DNA of 64,000 nucleotides from Ornithinimicrobium faecis (GTDB taxonomy: Bacteria > Actinomycetota > Actinomycetes > Actinomycetales > Dermatophilaceae), in NCBI RefSeq assembly GCF_023923225.1, contig NZ_CP099489.1, forward strand, positions 310,001 to 374,000, given 5' to 3'. Position numbers and translations under genes: made by a program. Every line of letters begins with the position of its first letter. The first letter of the stretch is position 1. This document shows, in pieces, positions 7,411 through 15,365 of this stretch. The notes under the pieces were generated by a model. That model was not told the origin of the DNA and did no database searches. It worked only from the letters and a program-made list of their open reading frames with translations.

Positions 7411-7469
7411 GATGCTCTGACCTGCAGCGATGCAAAAGCGTCGGTGACATTGCCTGTCCGGGTGCACGC
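7411..7469 (+). repeat. Dispersed repeat, copy 1 (inverted partner at 29357-29415)
   Basis: The 59 bp segment containing TGACCTGCAGCGATGCAAA and ending TGCCTGTCCGGGTGCACGC matches the reverse complement of 29357-29415 over its whole length, roughly 70% identical with nearly identical ends. It lies in the 325 bp gap 7233-7557, which otherwise holds only the 15 bp repeats and no coding sequence I can support. Confidence 0.6.
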
Positions 7470-7557
7470 CTTCGAACCCTGGTGCGGGCGTGAGACGGGG
7501 CGGGGTTGGAGGCGGGCGGTGCCTGACGTGGTCGGGCGTGGGGCGGGTCGGACGTGG

Positions 7558-9060
7558 TCAGGAGCCAAACAGGGCGTCGTAGACCTTCTCGAAACGCTGG
7601 AAGCGCTCGGTGTAGTAGGGCCGCCGACCCAGATCGGGCGTGAGGGTCTTGCCCTGGTCGGGGTCGGCCCGCTCCACCTCGGGGGCGAGGGTCTCCAGCG
7701 CCAACAGGGCGGTGCCGTGCAGCGTCGAGCGCTTGATGGTCACGGGCGTGACGGGGGTGCGCATGGCGTCGGCCATGACCTGGAGCAGCTCGGGCCGGCT
7801 GGTGGTGACGCTGCCGCCGCAGTGGAGCTTCTCCGGCTGGGGCGCGACCGTGCGCAGCTGCGAGGCGATCCGCGCATAGGACAGCGCGATCCCCTCAACC
7901 ACTCCGCGATAGACCTCGACGGGTGCGGAGCCGGCGCCGACACCGGTGAACACGGCGCGCGCGTCCGAGGCCCAGCCGGTGCTGCGCTCGCCGGTGAAGA
8001 ACGGCAGCACCAGTGGGGTGATCCGGTGTGGCTCGGCGGTCAGGGCCTCCGACAGCTCGTCGTCGTCGACGTGGTCGGTCCGCAGGCTCACGTCCGCCCA
8101 GGCCAGCGCCCGGCCGACGTCGTTGAGGGCACCGCCGAGCAGCGCCCGGTCGTGGGAGACGCGATAGCACCAGAGCCCGGGCGGCAGCTCATCGGGCATG
8201 GTGCGCACCAGCACCCGCAGGGCCCCGGAGGTGGCGCAGGAGGCGCCGATCGTCGTCTCGTCGTGCGCACCGAGCCCGACGTTGGCGGCCAGCCCGTCGG
8301 CGACCGTCGCAAACCACGAGGCCCCCTCGAGCACCGGCCACTTCTTGGCGATCCTGGCCGCGCGCTTGGCGGAGATCGTGAGCGGCTGGTCGAGGTGGTG
8401 GATGGGGGGCAGTTGGTCGAGGCGAATGCCGGACAGCTCGACAATCTCGGGAGCCCAGTCCGCCGTATGCCGATCCACCAGTCCGGTCCAGGCCGCAGCC
8501 GAGGTGCCGGTCGCCAGGGTCCCGGTCAGGGCGCGTTGGACATAGTCGCCGAGCGACAGGTAGTGCGCGGCGGCCGCCGTCACCTCCGGCTGCTCGTCGA
8601 CGAGCCAGCGCAGCCGCGCCGGCCAGTAACTGCCGTGGACGCGGGTGCCGGTCTGCTGCTGCAGCTCCTCCTCGCTGATCTCCTCGCGCAGGGCGTCCAC
8701 CCACGGACCGCAGCGCCCGTCGGCATAGGTGTAGCAGGGCGTCAGCGGCGCCCCCTTGGCGTCCACGGCCACCAGGGACGAGGCGAAGGTGTCCAGGGCG
8801 ACACCGGCCACCGGGTGGTCATCGAGGGCGTCCGTCAGGTCGTCGATGATTGTCCTGAGCTCGTCCACCACCTGGTCGGGGTCGATCTGTGAGGTGCCGT
8901 CCGAGGCGGTGGTGAAACTGTGGGCCACCTTGGCGCGCTTGCCGATTGGCCGTCCGTGGGCGTCATAGACCAGGCCGCGGCTCGCCGTGGAGCCGACGTC
9001 CAGGGCCAGCACCAACGGCGGGACGGCATCCTTGAGGTCGATCTCGAAGTCCGAGGACAT
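7558..9060 (-). CDS. FGGY-family carbohydrate kinase
   Basis: A 500-residue cytosolic sugar or polyol kinase of the FGGY family, which phosphorylates its substrate with ATP. The N-terminal actin-like domain shows LALDVGSTASRGLVYD (about 17-32), and the second domain shows GARALLGGALND-type phosphate loops and LHCGGSVTTSRPELLQVMADAM near 430. The usual length fits. Gluconate or ribulose kinases are the nearest guesses, but no sugar transporter or catabolic gene flanks it, so the substrate is open. ATG 9060 begins MSSDFEID; the open frame continues to 9531 but runs through the palindromic intergenic region, so the shorter start is preferred. Confidence 0.85.
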   Translation of the reverse strand: MSSDFEIDLKDAVPPLVLALDVGSTASRGLVYDAHGRPIGKRAKVAHSFTTASDGTSQIDPDQVVDELRTIIDDLTDALDDHPVAGVALDTFASSLVAVDAKGAPLTPCYTYADGRCGPWVDALREEISEEELQQQTGTRVHGSYWPARLRWLVDEQPEVTAAAAHYLSLGDYVQRALTGTLATGTSAAAWTGLVDRHTADWAPEIVELSGIRLDQLPPIHHLDQPLTISAKRAARIAKKWPVLEGASWFATVADGLAANVGLGAHDETTIGASCATSGALRVLVRTMPDELPPGLWCYRVSHDRALLGGALNDVGRALAWADVSLRTDHVDDDELSEALTAEPHRITPLVLPFFTGERSTGWASDARAVFTGVGAGSAPVEVYRGVVEGIALSYARIASQLRTVAPQPEKLHCGGSVTTSRPELLQVMADAMRTPVTPVTIKRSTLHGTALLALETLAPEVERADPDQGKTLTPDLGRRPYYTERFQRFEKVYDALFGS

Positions 9061-9078
9061 GACTCCAGTATGGCTTCG

Positions 9079-9099
9079 CACGGGGGCTCCGCCCCCGTG
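9079..9099. repeat. GC-rich palindrome with partial second copy
   Basis: CACGGGGGC (9079-9087) and GCCCCCGTG (9091-9099) form a 9 bp stem with loop TCC. The sequence CGCACGGGGGCTCCGC recurs at about 9121 with an imperfect second arm. It lies between divergent genes, the kinase and the dehydrogenase operon. Confidence 0.6.
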
Positions 9100-9288
9100 T
9101 CCCCCCGAACCGCGACAACTCGCACGGGGGCTCCGCATGCCCGCCGTGTGCCCAAGGTCACCTGACCAGTTTGCCGGCCCCTCCGCATACTCCGGTCTGC
9201 AGTGCTCGCGCGCTGCGGTAGCGTGGGGGCGACCCTGCAACAGGCCGTGGCGCTTGCCGCGCCAGGCCCCATGAAGGAGCAAGAACCA

Positions 9289-10476
9289 GTGAGCGACGAC
9301 GTCGTCGCGCCGGTGGACACCGCCGCGCCCGCGACCCACGAACCCCCCGCGAGGGACATCACCGACGGTGGACCCGAGATGGTCCAGTTCCTCGATGCCG
9401 AGGGCAACCGGGTCCCGGTGACCGAGGCCAACTCCGCCTACGCCGAGTTCATCCAGGACGTTGACGGTGAGGAGTTGCGTGCCCTCTATCGCGACCTGGT
9501 GCTGGTGCGTCGGGTCGACGCGGAGGGGCACGCGCTGCAGCGTCAGGGAGAGCTTGGTCTGTGGCCCTCACTGCTGGGGCAGGAGGCCGCTCAGGTCGGG
9601 GCCGGCCGGGCGATGCGTGCCCAGGACTATGCCTTCCCGGGCTATCGCGAGCATGGTGTCGCGTGGTGCAAGGGCGTGGACCCGGTCAACCTGCTGGGCA
9701 TGTTCCGCGGCGTCAACCACGGTGGCTGGGACTCGAATGAGAACAACTTCCACCTCTACACGATCGTCATCGGCAACCAGATGCTGCACGCGGCCGGTTA
9801 TGCGCTGGGTGTGCAGAAGGACGGGCTGGTCGGCTCGGGCGACGCCGATCGCGACACGGCCGTGATGGCTTTCACGGGTGATGGTGGCACCGCGCAGGGT
9901 GACTACAACGAGGCGCTCGTGTTTGCCTCGGTGGCGCACTCGCCGGTCGTCTTCTTTGTGCAGAACAACCACTGGGCCATCTCGGAGCCCAACGAGAAGC
10001 AGTTCGTCATCCCGCCGTATCAGCGGGCTCGCGGCTTCGGCATCCCCGGCGTGCGGGTCGACGGCAACGACGTGCTCGCCACCTTGGCCGTCACGCGTGC
10101 CGCGCTGGACCGGGCACGCTCGGGGCAGGGCCCGACCCTGATCGAGGCCTTCACCTACCGGATGGGTGCGCACACCACCTCCGATGACCCGACCAAATAT
10201 CGCATCGCGGCCGAGGTCGACATCTGGAAGAAGAAGGACCCGATCGACCGGTTGCGCAAGCACCTGGTCGCGCAGGGCCTGGCCGATGACGAGTGGTTGG
10301 CCGAGCTCGAGGCCGAGGCGGATGAGTTGGCGCTGCGGATCCGCACCGCCTGCCAGCAGATGCCGAATCCTCCGCACGAGGACATGTTCGAGAACGTCTA
10401 CGTCGATCCGCACCCGCTGGTGGAGCGTGAGCGCGACGAGTTCGTGGCCTACCAGGCCAGCTTCGAGGAGGACTAA
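9289..10476 (+). CDS. 2-Oxoacid dehydrogenase E1 component, alpha subunit (pyruvate/branched-chain type)
   Basis: A 395-residue thiamine-diphosphate subunit that decarboxylates a 2-oxoacid and, with the beta subunit, loads the acyl group on E2 lipoate. Visible are GLWPSLLGQEAAQVG, the RYREHG-like AFPGYREHG, and the thiamine motif GDGGTAQGDYNEALVFA with FVQNNHWAIS about 195-228. A YRMGAHTTSDDPTKYR loop near 300 is typical. GTG 9289 has AAGGAG nine bases upstream; ATG 9271 overlaps that site and is less likely. The next gene overlaps its stop (TAATG). Actinobacterial E1a of this type works in the branched-chain 2-oxoacid (Bkd) or pyruvate complex; context does not decide which. Confidence 0.9.
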   Translation: MSDDVVAPVDTAAPATHEPPARDITDGGPEMVQFLDAEGNRVPVTEANSAYAEFIQDVDGEELRALYRDLVLVRRVDAEGHALQRQGELGLWPSLLGQEAAQVGAGRAMRAQDYAFPGYREHGVAWCKGVDPVNLLGMFRGVNHGGWDSNENNFHLYTIVIGNQMLHAAGYALGVQKDGLVGSGDADRDTAVMAFTGDGGTAQGDYNEALVFASVAHSPVVFFVQNNHWAISEPNEKQFVIPPYQRARGFGIPGVRVDGNDVLATLAVTRAALDRARSGQGPTLIEAFTYRMGAHTTSDDPTKYRIAAEVDIWKKKDPIDRLRKHLVAQGLADDEWLAELEAEADELALRIRTACQQMPNPPHEDMFENVYVDPHPLVERERDEFVAYQASFEED

Positions 10477-11465
10477 TGGCCAGCGCGCCGCAGAAGATGA
10501 CGATCGCCAAGGCCCTCAACGCTGGCATGCGCGCCGCGATGGAGGCCGACCCCAAGGTCGTGCTGCTCGGTGAGGACATCGGCAAGCTCGGCGGGGTCTT
10601 CCGGATCACCGAGGGCCTGCAGAAGGACTTCGGTGAGGACCGCGTCCTGGACACCCCGTTGGCCGAGTCCGGGATCATGGGCACGGCTGTCGGGCTCGCG
10701 CTGCGCGGCTATCGTCCCGTGGTCGAGATCCAGTTCGACGGCTTCGTCTATCCGGCCTTTGACCAGATCATCAGCCAGGTCGCCAAGATGCACTACCGCT
10801 CTCAGGGTCACCTGAAGCTGCCGATGGTCATCCGGATCCCGTATGGCGGTGGCATCGGTGCCGTCGAGCACCACAGCGAGTCCAACGAGGCCTATTTCGC
10901 GCACACCGCTGGTCTGCGGGTGGTGACCTCGTCGACGCCCGAGGACGCCTACTGGATGATCCAGCAGGCCATTGCCAGTGACGATCCGGTCGTCTTCTAC
11001 GAGCCCAAGCGGCGCTATCACGAGCGCGGCGAGGTCGAGTTGGGCGACAGTGCGCCACTGGCCCTGAATGACGCGGTCGTGCGCGCCGAGGGCAGCGACC
11101 TGACGCTGGTGACCTATGGCCCGATGGTCAAGACCGCGCTGATCGCCGCTCAGGCCGCCGAGGCAGAGGGCACCTCCGTGGAGGTCGTCGACCTGCGCTC
11201 ACTGTCCCCGCTGGACCGTCCGACGATCCTGGACTCGGTCGTCAAGACCGGTCGGGCGATCGTTGTCCACGAGGCCCAGACCTTCCTGGGCATGGGCGCT
11301 GAGGTGGCTGCCCTGATCCAGCAGGAGGCGTTCTATCACCTGGAGGCGCCGGTCCTGCGGGTCGGTGGCTACAACATTCCTTACCCGCCCAGCCGGCACG
11401 AGGAGGTCTTCCTCCCCGACATCGACCGCATCCTCGACGCGGTCGACCGCTCGCTGGCCTACTGA
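10476..11465 (+). CDS. 2-Oxoacid dehydrogenase E1 component, beta subunit
   Basis: A 329-residue partner of the alpha subunit, which together form the heterotetrameric E1. Visible are MTIAKALNAGMRAAMEADPKV-type N-terminus, LLGEDIGKLGGVFRITEGL, PLAESGIMGTAVGLALRG and VVEIQFDGFVYPAFDQI, all conserved in transketolase pyrimidine domains of E1b. The C-terminal transketolase domain has VVDLRSLSPLDRPTI and VVHEAQTFLGMGAEVAA. ATG 10476 overlaps the E1a stop codon, showing tight translational coupling. Expected length for the family. Confidence 0.93.
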   Translation: MASAPQKMTIAKALNAGMRAAMEADPKVVLLGEDIGKLGGVFRITEGLQKDFGEDRVLDTPLAESGIMGTAVGLALRGYRPVVEIQFDGFVYPAFDQIISQVAKMHYRSQGHLKLPMVIRIPYGGGIGAVEHHSESNEAYFAHTAGLRVVTSSTPEDAYWMIQQAIASDDPVVFYEPKRRYHERGEVELGDSAPLALNDAVVRAEGSDLTLVTYGPMVKTALIAAQAAEAEGTSVEVVDLRSLSPLDRPTILDSVVKTGRAIVVHEAQTFLGMGAEVAALIQQEAFYHLEAPVLRVGGYNIPYPPSRHEEVFLPDIDRILDAVDRSLAY

Positions 11466-11524
11466 GTGCCTGGCACTCTCGATCACCTGACCATCTGACC
11501 CGCTCGCTCGCCTAGGAGACCGCA

Positions 11525-13003
11525 GTGCCACAGTTCAACCTCCCAGACCCCGGTGAGGGCCTCGTCGAGGCCGATATCGTCACCTGGAAGGTCAAGGTCG
11601 GCGACGAGGTCAAGGTCAACGACATCGTCGTCGAGATCGAGACGGCCAAATCGCTGGTCGAGTTGCCCATCCCGTGGGCCGGCACGGTCGCCGAGATCCT
11701 GGTCGAGGAGGGCGCCACCGTCGAGGTCGGTGACCCGATCATCGTGATCGACACCGGTGACGAGACGCCCGCAGGCGGCGCAGACACTGGCGCGGCCGTC
11801 GAGCCCGGCACGCTGGCTGCACCCGGTGAGGCCGCTCCCGCCGAGCCGGCACGCGAGGCGAACCTCGTCGGCTATGGCCCGACCGCCTCGGCCACTGCCC
11901 GCCGCCCGCGCAAGCGTGGCGGTGCCGTGACGCCGGCCGCCGAGCCGGTGCAGACCCCGGCGCCCGCCCCAGCAACGCCGGTTGCTCCTGCTGAGGCAGC
12001 CGCACCGGCCGCGGCAGCCGCTCCGGCCGTGGCAGAGGCTGGTGGCAAGGCACTGGCGAAGCCGCCGGTCCGCAAGTACGCCAAGGACAAGGGTGTCGAC
12101 CTGTCCGCGATCACCCCGACCCGCGAGGACGGGGTCATCACCCGCGCTGACGTGGACGCCCACCTGTCCGGTGGCTCCCCGGCTGCGGCAGCACCCGTGG
12201 CTGCGGAGCCCGCCACCGTCGCCGGTGACTCGGCGGCCGCAGCCAGCACGACGGCATACGTCGCTCCTGTTTTTGACCGCTCGGGTGAGCGCGAGACCCG
12301 CACGCCCGTCAAGGGCGTGCGCAAGATGACCGCCCAGGCCATGGTCGGCTCGGCGTTCACCGCACCGCACGTCACCGAGTTCATCACCGTCGACGTCAGC
12401 GCCACGATGGAGCTGGTCGAGCGACTCAAGAACGACCGTGAGTTCCGCGGTGCACGGGTCAACCCGATGCTGCTGCTCGCCAAGGCACTGTGCCTGGCGG
12501 TCAAGCGCAACCCCGGCATGATCGCGGTGTGGGACGAGGCCACCCAGGAGATCGTCCAGAAGAACTACGTCAACCTCGGCATTGCCGCCGCCACCCCGCG
12601 CGGGCTGATGGTGCCGAACATCAAGGACGCGGACCTGATGGACCTGCGCCAGCTCGCCGACGCGATGAGCAACCTGGTCGAGACCGCCCGGGCCGGACGC
12701 ACCCAGCCGGCCGAGATGTCTGGCGGGTCGATCACGATCACCAACGTGGGCGTTTTTGGCGTCGACACCGGCACCCCGATCATCAACCCGGGTGAGTCCG
12801 CGATCGTCGCCTTCGGTGCCGTTCGCCGCCAGCCCTGGGTTGTCACCGCCGCCGACGGGACCGAGGAGATCGTGCCGCGCTGGATCACCCAGCTCGCGGT
12901 CTCCTTCGACCACCGCGTCATCGACGGCGAGCTCGGCTCCAAGTTCCTCGCCGACCTGGCCGCGATCATGGAGGACCCCGCCAAGGCCCTCGTCTGGGGC
13001 TGA
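11525..13003 (+). CDS. 2-Oxoacid dehydrogenase E2, dihydrolipoamide acyltransferase
   Basis: A 492-residue core subunit. A single N-terminal lipoyl domain carries the lipoylated Lys42 in EIETAKSLVELP. A long Ala/Pro-rich linker (about 80-175) follows, then a peripheral subunit-binding domain (about 180-220, KPPVRKYAKDKGVDLSAI) and the catalytic domain with the active-site segment DHRVIDGELG near 462. The enzyme transfers the acyl group from lipoate to CoA. GTG 11525 lies 59 bp after the E1b stop and is preceded by TAGGAGA. A single lipoyl domain suits Bkd-type E2. E3 (lipoamide dehydrogenase) is not in the window. Confidence 0.93.
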   Translation: MPQFNLPDPGEGLVEADIVTWKVKVGDEVKVNDIVVEIETAKSLVELPIPWAGTVAEILVEEGATVEVGDPIIVIDTGDETPAGGADTGAAVEPGTLAAPGEAAPAEPAREANLVGYGPTASATARRPRKRGGAVTPAAEPVQTPAPAPATPVAPAEAAAPAAAAAPAVAEAGGKALAKPPVRKYAKDKGVDLSAITPTREDGVITRADVDAHLSGGSPAAAAPVAAEPATVAGDSAAAASTTAYVAPVFDRSGERETRTPVKGVRKMTAQAMVGSAFTAPHVTEFITVDVSATMELVERLKNDREFRGARVNPMLLLAKALCLAVKRNPGMIAVWDEATQEIVQKNYVNLGIAAATPRGLMVPNIKDADLMDLRQLADAMSNLVETARAGRTQPAEMSGGSITITNVGVFGVDTGTPIINPGESAIVAFGAVRRQPWVVTAADGTEEIVPRWITQLAVSFDHRVIDGELGSKFLADLAAIMEDPAKALVWG

Positions 13004-13007
13004 CCGC

Positions 13008-13430
13008 ATGGCGCCGCCCGCCGCCTCGCAAGCGCGACGTCGCCCACGGTTGCGGGACCGCCTGTTCACTGGGCTGTGCGTGCTGGCGGCCTTCGGTGTG
13101 GTCTTCCTTGCTCTCTCGCGAGGCAACCCGCGCGCTGCCGTCATCGGCGGTGGGCTGTTCCTCGGCTATGCGCTGCTGCACTCGGTCGTGCGCAGGCTGG
13201 AGCCCACGGCGAGGTTGGTCAGCGGCCATGAGGCGGATGGCGCCGAGCGGCTCGCGCAGTTCCGGGCGACCCGGACTGCAGGTCAGACGGCTCTGCTGGT
13301 GGCCGTCGTGGGCGTCGCGCTGAGCTTGTTCGCGGACTGGGACACCGGCCTCTGGATCGCTGGCACCGCGGTGCTGGTGGTGGCATCCTTCGTCGTTGCG
13401 CTGTGGTGGTTCGGCCGCACGCGAGGCTGA
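13008..13430 (+). CDS. Small integral membrane protein of unknown function
   Basis: A 140-residue protein starting four bases after the E2 stop, so it is probably in the same transcript. A basic N-terminus (QARRRPRLRDR) is followed by two hydrophobic segments (about 22-37 and 42-57), a hydrophilic loop (RRLEPTARLVSGHEADGAERL) and two more helices (about 93-110 and 114-133). The pattern LRDRLFTGLCVLAAFGVVFLAL recalls DUF3040/DUF-type actinobacterial membrane proteins, but I cannot name the family. Its 3' end (GCACGCGAGGCT at 13417) is echoed in the repeats that follow. Confidence 0.7.
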   Translation: MAPPAASQARRRPRLRDRLFTGLCVLAAFGVVFLALSRGNPRAAVIGGGLFLGYALLHSVVRRLEPTARLVSGHEADGAERLAQFRATRTAGQTALLVAVVGVALSLFADWDTGLWIAGTAVLVVASFVVALWWFGRTRG

Positions 13431-13443
13431 CAAAGGTTCCGGC

Positions 13444-13520
13444 GCACGCAAGGCTTTGTGTGCACGCGAGTCTTTGCGCGCACGCGAACGCACCCGTGAT
13501 GCAGTCGCGTGCGCTAAAGT
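13444..13520 (+). promoter_or_regulatory. Repeats, inverted repeat and -10 element of the RES toxin-antitoxin operon
   Basis: Related copies of GCACGCRAGKCTTTG start at 13444, 13462 and 13480 (18 bp apart). GCGCACGCGA (13478-13487) pairs with TCGCGTGCGC (13505-13514), a perfect 10 bp inverted repeat. The second arm abuts TAAAGT (13515-13520), a -10 hexamer 7 nt before ATG 13528. This is a likely operator for the HTH antitoxin, as autoregulation is usual for such operons. A related half-site at 13417 is inside the upstream gene. Confidence 0.6.
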
Positions 13521-13527
13521 GTGTGAA

Positions 13528-14184
13528 ATGAGCACCGCGGCGGCAGAGGACTTCCTGAACGCGATCGCCACCGACGTGTCGGTCGTCGAGTTCACCCGAG
13601 CTGCTGCCGAGCACCCCGAGTGGATGCCCTCGCGGGCCCCGAGCCCGACCGCGGCACCGATGCCGAGCGCGCAACTGGACGCCCTGCTCGCGGTGTCTGG
13701 CCTCAGCGAGGCCGAGCAGGAGGAGGCGCGGCGGGAAGCACGAGACCCTGCGCTGGGGGCTCGGATTGCCGTGCACGACACAGGGGTTGCCGCGCACCTC
13801 CTCGGCTCGACGCTCACGACCCAGCAGGCAGCCAGCCTCCTCGGCCGCGACCCCTCCAACATCAGACGAGGCGTGCAGGCAGGTCGCTACTACGCCGTGC
13901 GAGTGGCCGGCACGTTGCGCCTGCCCGAGTGGCAATTCGTCGAGGAGGTGACCTACGACCACACCCCGGGCGAGGATGCGGTGCCGGACAGCGAGTTCGT
14001 GGCGCTCCCGAACCTGGCGGATGTCGTCCCGGCCATCCCGCGTGATCTGCACCCCGAGGTCGTTGCTGGCTTCATGGCCACTGAGCAGGCGGAACTTGAC
14101 GGCCGGTCGCCCACCGAGTGGCTCAGAGGTGGTGGGGACCCCGGCCCGCTGTGCGACCTGCTCGCTGGGCTCGGGCACCAGTGA
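13528..14184 (+). CDS. Antitoxin of a RES-domain toxin system (HTH plus MbcA/ParS-type C-terminus)
   Basis: A 218-residue protein. A central helix-turn-helix (about 93-130: LTTQQAASLLGRDPSNIRRGVQAGRY, then VAGTLRLPEWQF) resembles excisionase-like DNA-binding domains. The C-terminus (LHPEVVAGFMATEQAELDG, RSPTEWLRGGGDPGPLCDLL) has the form of the Xre/MbcA/ParS toxin-binding domain (L.GR.P.ELL..GD...V..LL). It is followed by a RES-domain gene with a 4 bp GTGA overlap. In known systems such antitoxins neutralise a NAD-consuming RES toxin and repress the operon. The N-terminal 80 residues are longer than in typical MbcA. The upstream repeats are probable operators. Function is inferred from architecture and context. 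Confidence 0.75.
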   Translation: MSTAAAEDFLNAIATDVSVVEFTRAAAEHPEWMPSRAPSPTAAPMPSAQLDALLAVSGLSEAEQEEARREARDPALGARIAVHDTGVAAHLLGSTLTTQQAASLLGRDPSNIRRGVQAGRYYAVRVAGTLRLPEWQFVEEVTYDHTPGEDAVPDSEFVALPNLADVVPAIPRDLHPEVVAGFMATEQAELDGRSPTEWLRGGGDPGPLCDLLAGLGHQ

Positions 14185-14822
14185 GCCGACCATCGTCCAG
14201 GGCGCCACATGCTCCACCGGTGCCCCTCACTGTCATGGGGCAGGACGTGCTGCAGTGGACGAATCCCTTGCTGCGGATCGCGCCGACTCAAAGTGCCCAT
14301 GCCCTCCCCTTCGGAGCCCTGCGCACCTATGGTCCCGTGCCCGGCAATCGGTGGGATCCACATCCGCCAGGGCAGCCCCGGGTGCATCCGCCGCGGTGGG
14401 GAGTTCTCTACACGTCGTCAACGCTGACGGCCGCCTGCGCCGAGACGAGCCAGCGGACCCGCACGATCGACCGCCACACGGGCGCTCCCATGGTGACCAC
14501 GTGGACGCCAACGCGTCCGTTGCGCTTGCTCGACCTGACGGCGGGGAGCACGTGGCTGATCCGCCACCGGGCTGCAGCAGCCCTGACCACTGGGCCGGCC
14601 CCGCACTGTCAGACGTGGGCCAACCGCATCGTCGCTTCTCTCGATGAGGTCGTTGATGGTCTGTGTGTGCCGTCTGTGTGGACCGGCACCAACGTCGTGC
14701 TCTTCGGTCCGGGCGCCAACACATTCCCACCCGCACCGACGGACCGTATGCCGCTCGCTGACCCAGCCCTCTTCCCCGTACTGCAGAAGGTCGCGGTGCA
14801 GATCGGGTGCACACTGATCTAG
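14181..14822 (+). CDS. RES-domain toxin
   Basis: A 213-residue RES-domain protein. The three residues naming the domain can be placed: Arg in GNRWDPHP, Glu in ACAET, and Ser in CVPSVWTGTNVVLF. The strand GVLYTSSTLTAACAETSQ and the closing INVVLF-type segment are typical. Known RES toxins (for example MbcT and the Pseudomonas Res toxin) degrade NAD+. Start GTG 14181 overlaps the antitoxin stop as GTGA, which implies translational coupling; the frame is open further upstream but only through the antitoxin gene. An intact active site suggests a working toxin. Activity is inferred. Confidence 0.8.
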   Translation: MSRPSSRAPHAPPVPLTVMGQDVLQWTNPLLRIAPTQSAHALPFGALRTYGPVPGNRWDPHPPGQPRVHPPRWGVLYTSSTLTAACAETSQRTRTIDRHTGAPMVTTWTPTRPLRLLDLTAGSTWLIRHRAAAALTTGPAPHCQTWANRIVASLDEVVDGLCVPSVWTGTNVVLFGPGANTFPPAPTDRMPLADPALFPVLQKVAVQIGCTLI

Positions 14823-14840
14823 CGACCTCAGGAGGCAACC

Positions 14841-15296
14841 ATGGCCCCACCCAGGATCCGGGCGACGTCGGTGTCGATCAGCACGCACGCACCGCGCGAG
14901 CTCGCGGACTTCTATGGCCGACTGCTCGACGCGGAGGTCGCCGTCTCGGAGGGGCCGCGCCAGGGCGAGCCAGCGTCGGCCGGGTGGGCGCAGATCCGAG
15001 CAGCCGAGGGATCCGTCGCGATGACCCTCAACTTCGAGTGGGACGAGCACTACGCGCCCCCGGTGTGGCCGACGCCGCATGCCGCGGCCCCCGGTGCCGC
15101 GGGCTCCGGCGGCGCTTCGGGCACCCGCAGACCGCAACAGGCCATGGCCCACCTCGACCTGTGGGTCGATGACCTCGACGAGGCGCAAGTGTGGGCGATC
15201 GAGTGCGGTGCCACCACCCACGCGCACCAGCCGCAGGAGACGGTGCGGGTGATGCTGGACCCGCACGGGCACCCGTTCTGCCTCTTCGTGGGCTGA
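14841..15296 (+). CDS. VOC-family glyoxalase-like protein
   Basis: A 151-residue protein beginning MAPPRIRATSVSISTHAPRE, with ELADFYGRLLDAEVAV as the first helix and strand of a VOC module. The second half has HLDLWVDDLDEAQVWAIECGATTH and ends VMLDPHGHPFCLFVG, the usual closing strand of glyoxalase-like domains. AGGAGG lies six bases before ATG 14841, one of the best ribosome sites in the window. It starts 18 bp after the toxin gene, so it may be read through from the toxin-antitoxin promoter, although it is functionally unrelated as far as can be seen. Substrate unknown. Confidence 0.85.
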   Translation: MAPPRIRATSVSISTHAPRELADFYGRLLDAEVAVSEGPRQGEPASAGWAQIRAAEGSVAMTLNFEWDEHYAPPVWPTPHAAAPGAAGSGGASGTRRPQQAMAHLDLWVDDLDEAQVWAIECGATTHAHQPQETVRVMLDPHGHPFCLFVG

Positions 15297-15365
15297 TGTC
15301 CGTCGAGGAGGCTGACGTCCTTTACTATTCCTTGGGCGAATGCACAGGAAACGAGGATGTTGGAC

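Noticed and set aside
6117..7568. 483-codon open frame on the minus strand across the aminotransferase gene
   Set aside because: It is antisense to a clear PLP aminotransferase and has no recognisable protein features; high GC makes long antisense frames common.
7174..8892. 572-codon open frame on the plus strand across the FGGY kinase
   Set aside because: Antisense to the kinase with Gly/Arg-rich composition and no domain; a GC-bias shadow.
9202..9288. Longer N-terminus for the E1 alpha subunit
   Set aside because: GTG 9289 has a well-spaced AAGGAG, and the extra residues are not part of the family.
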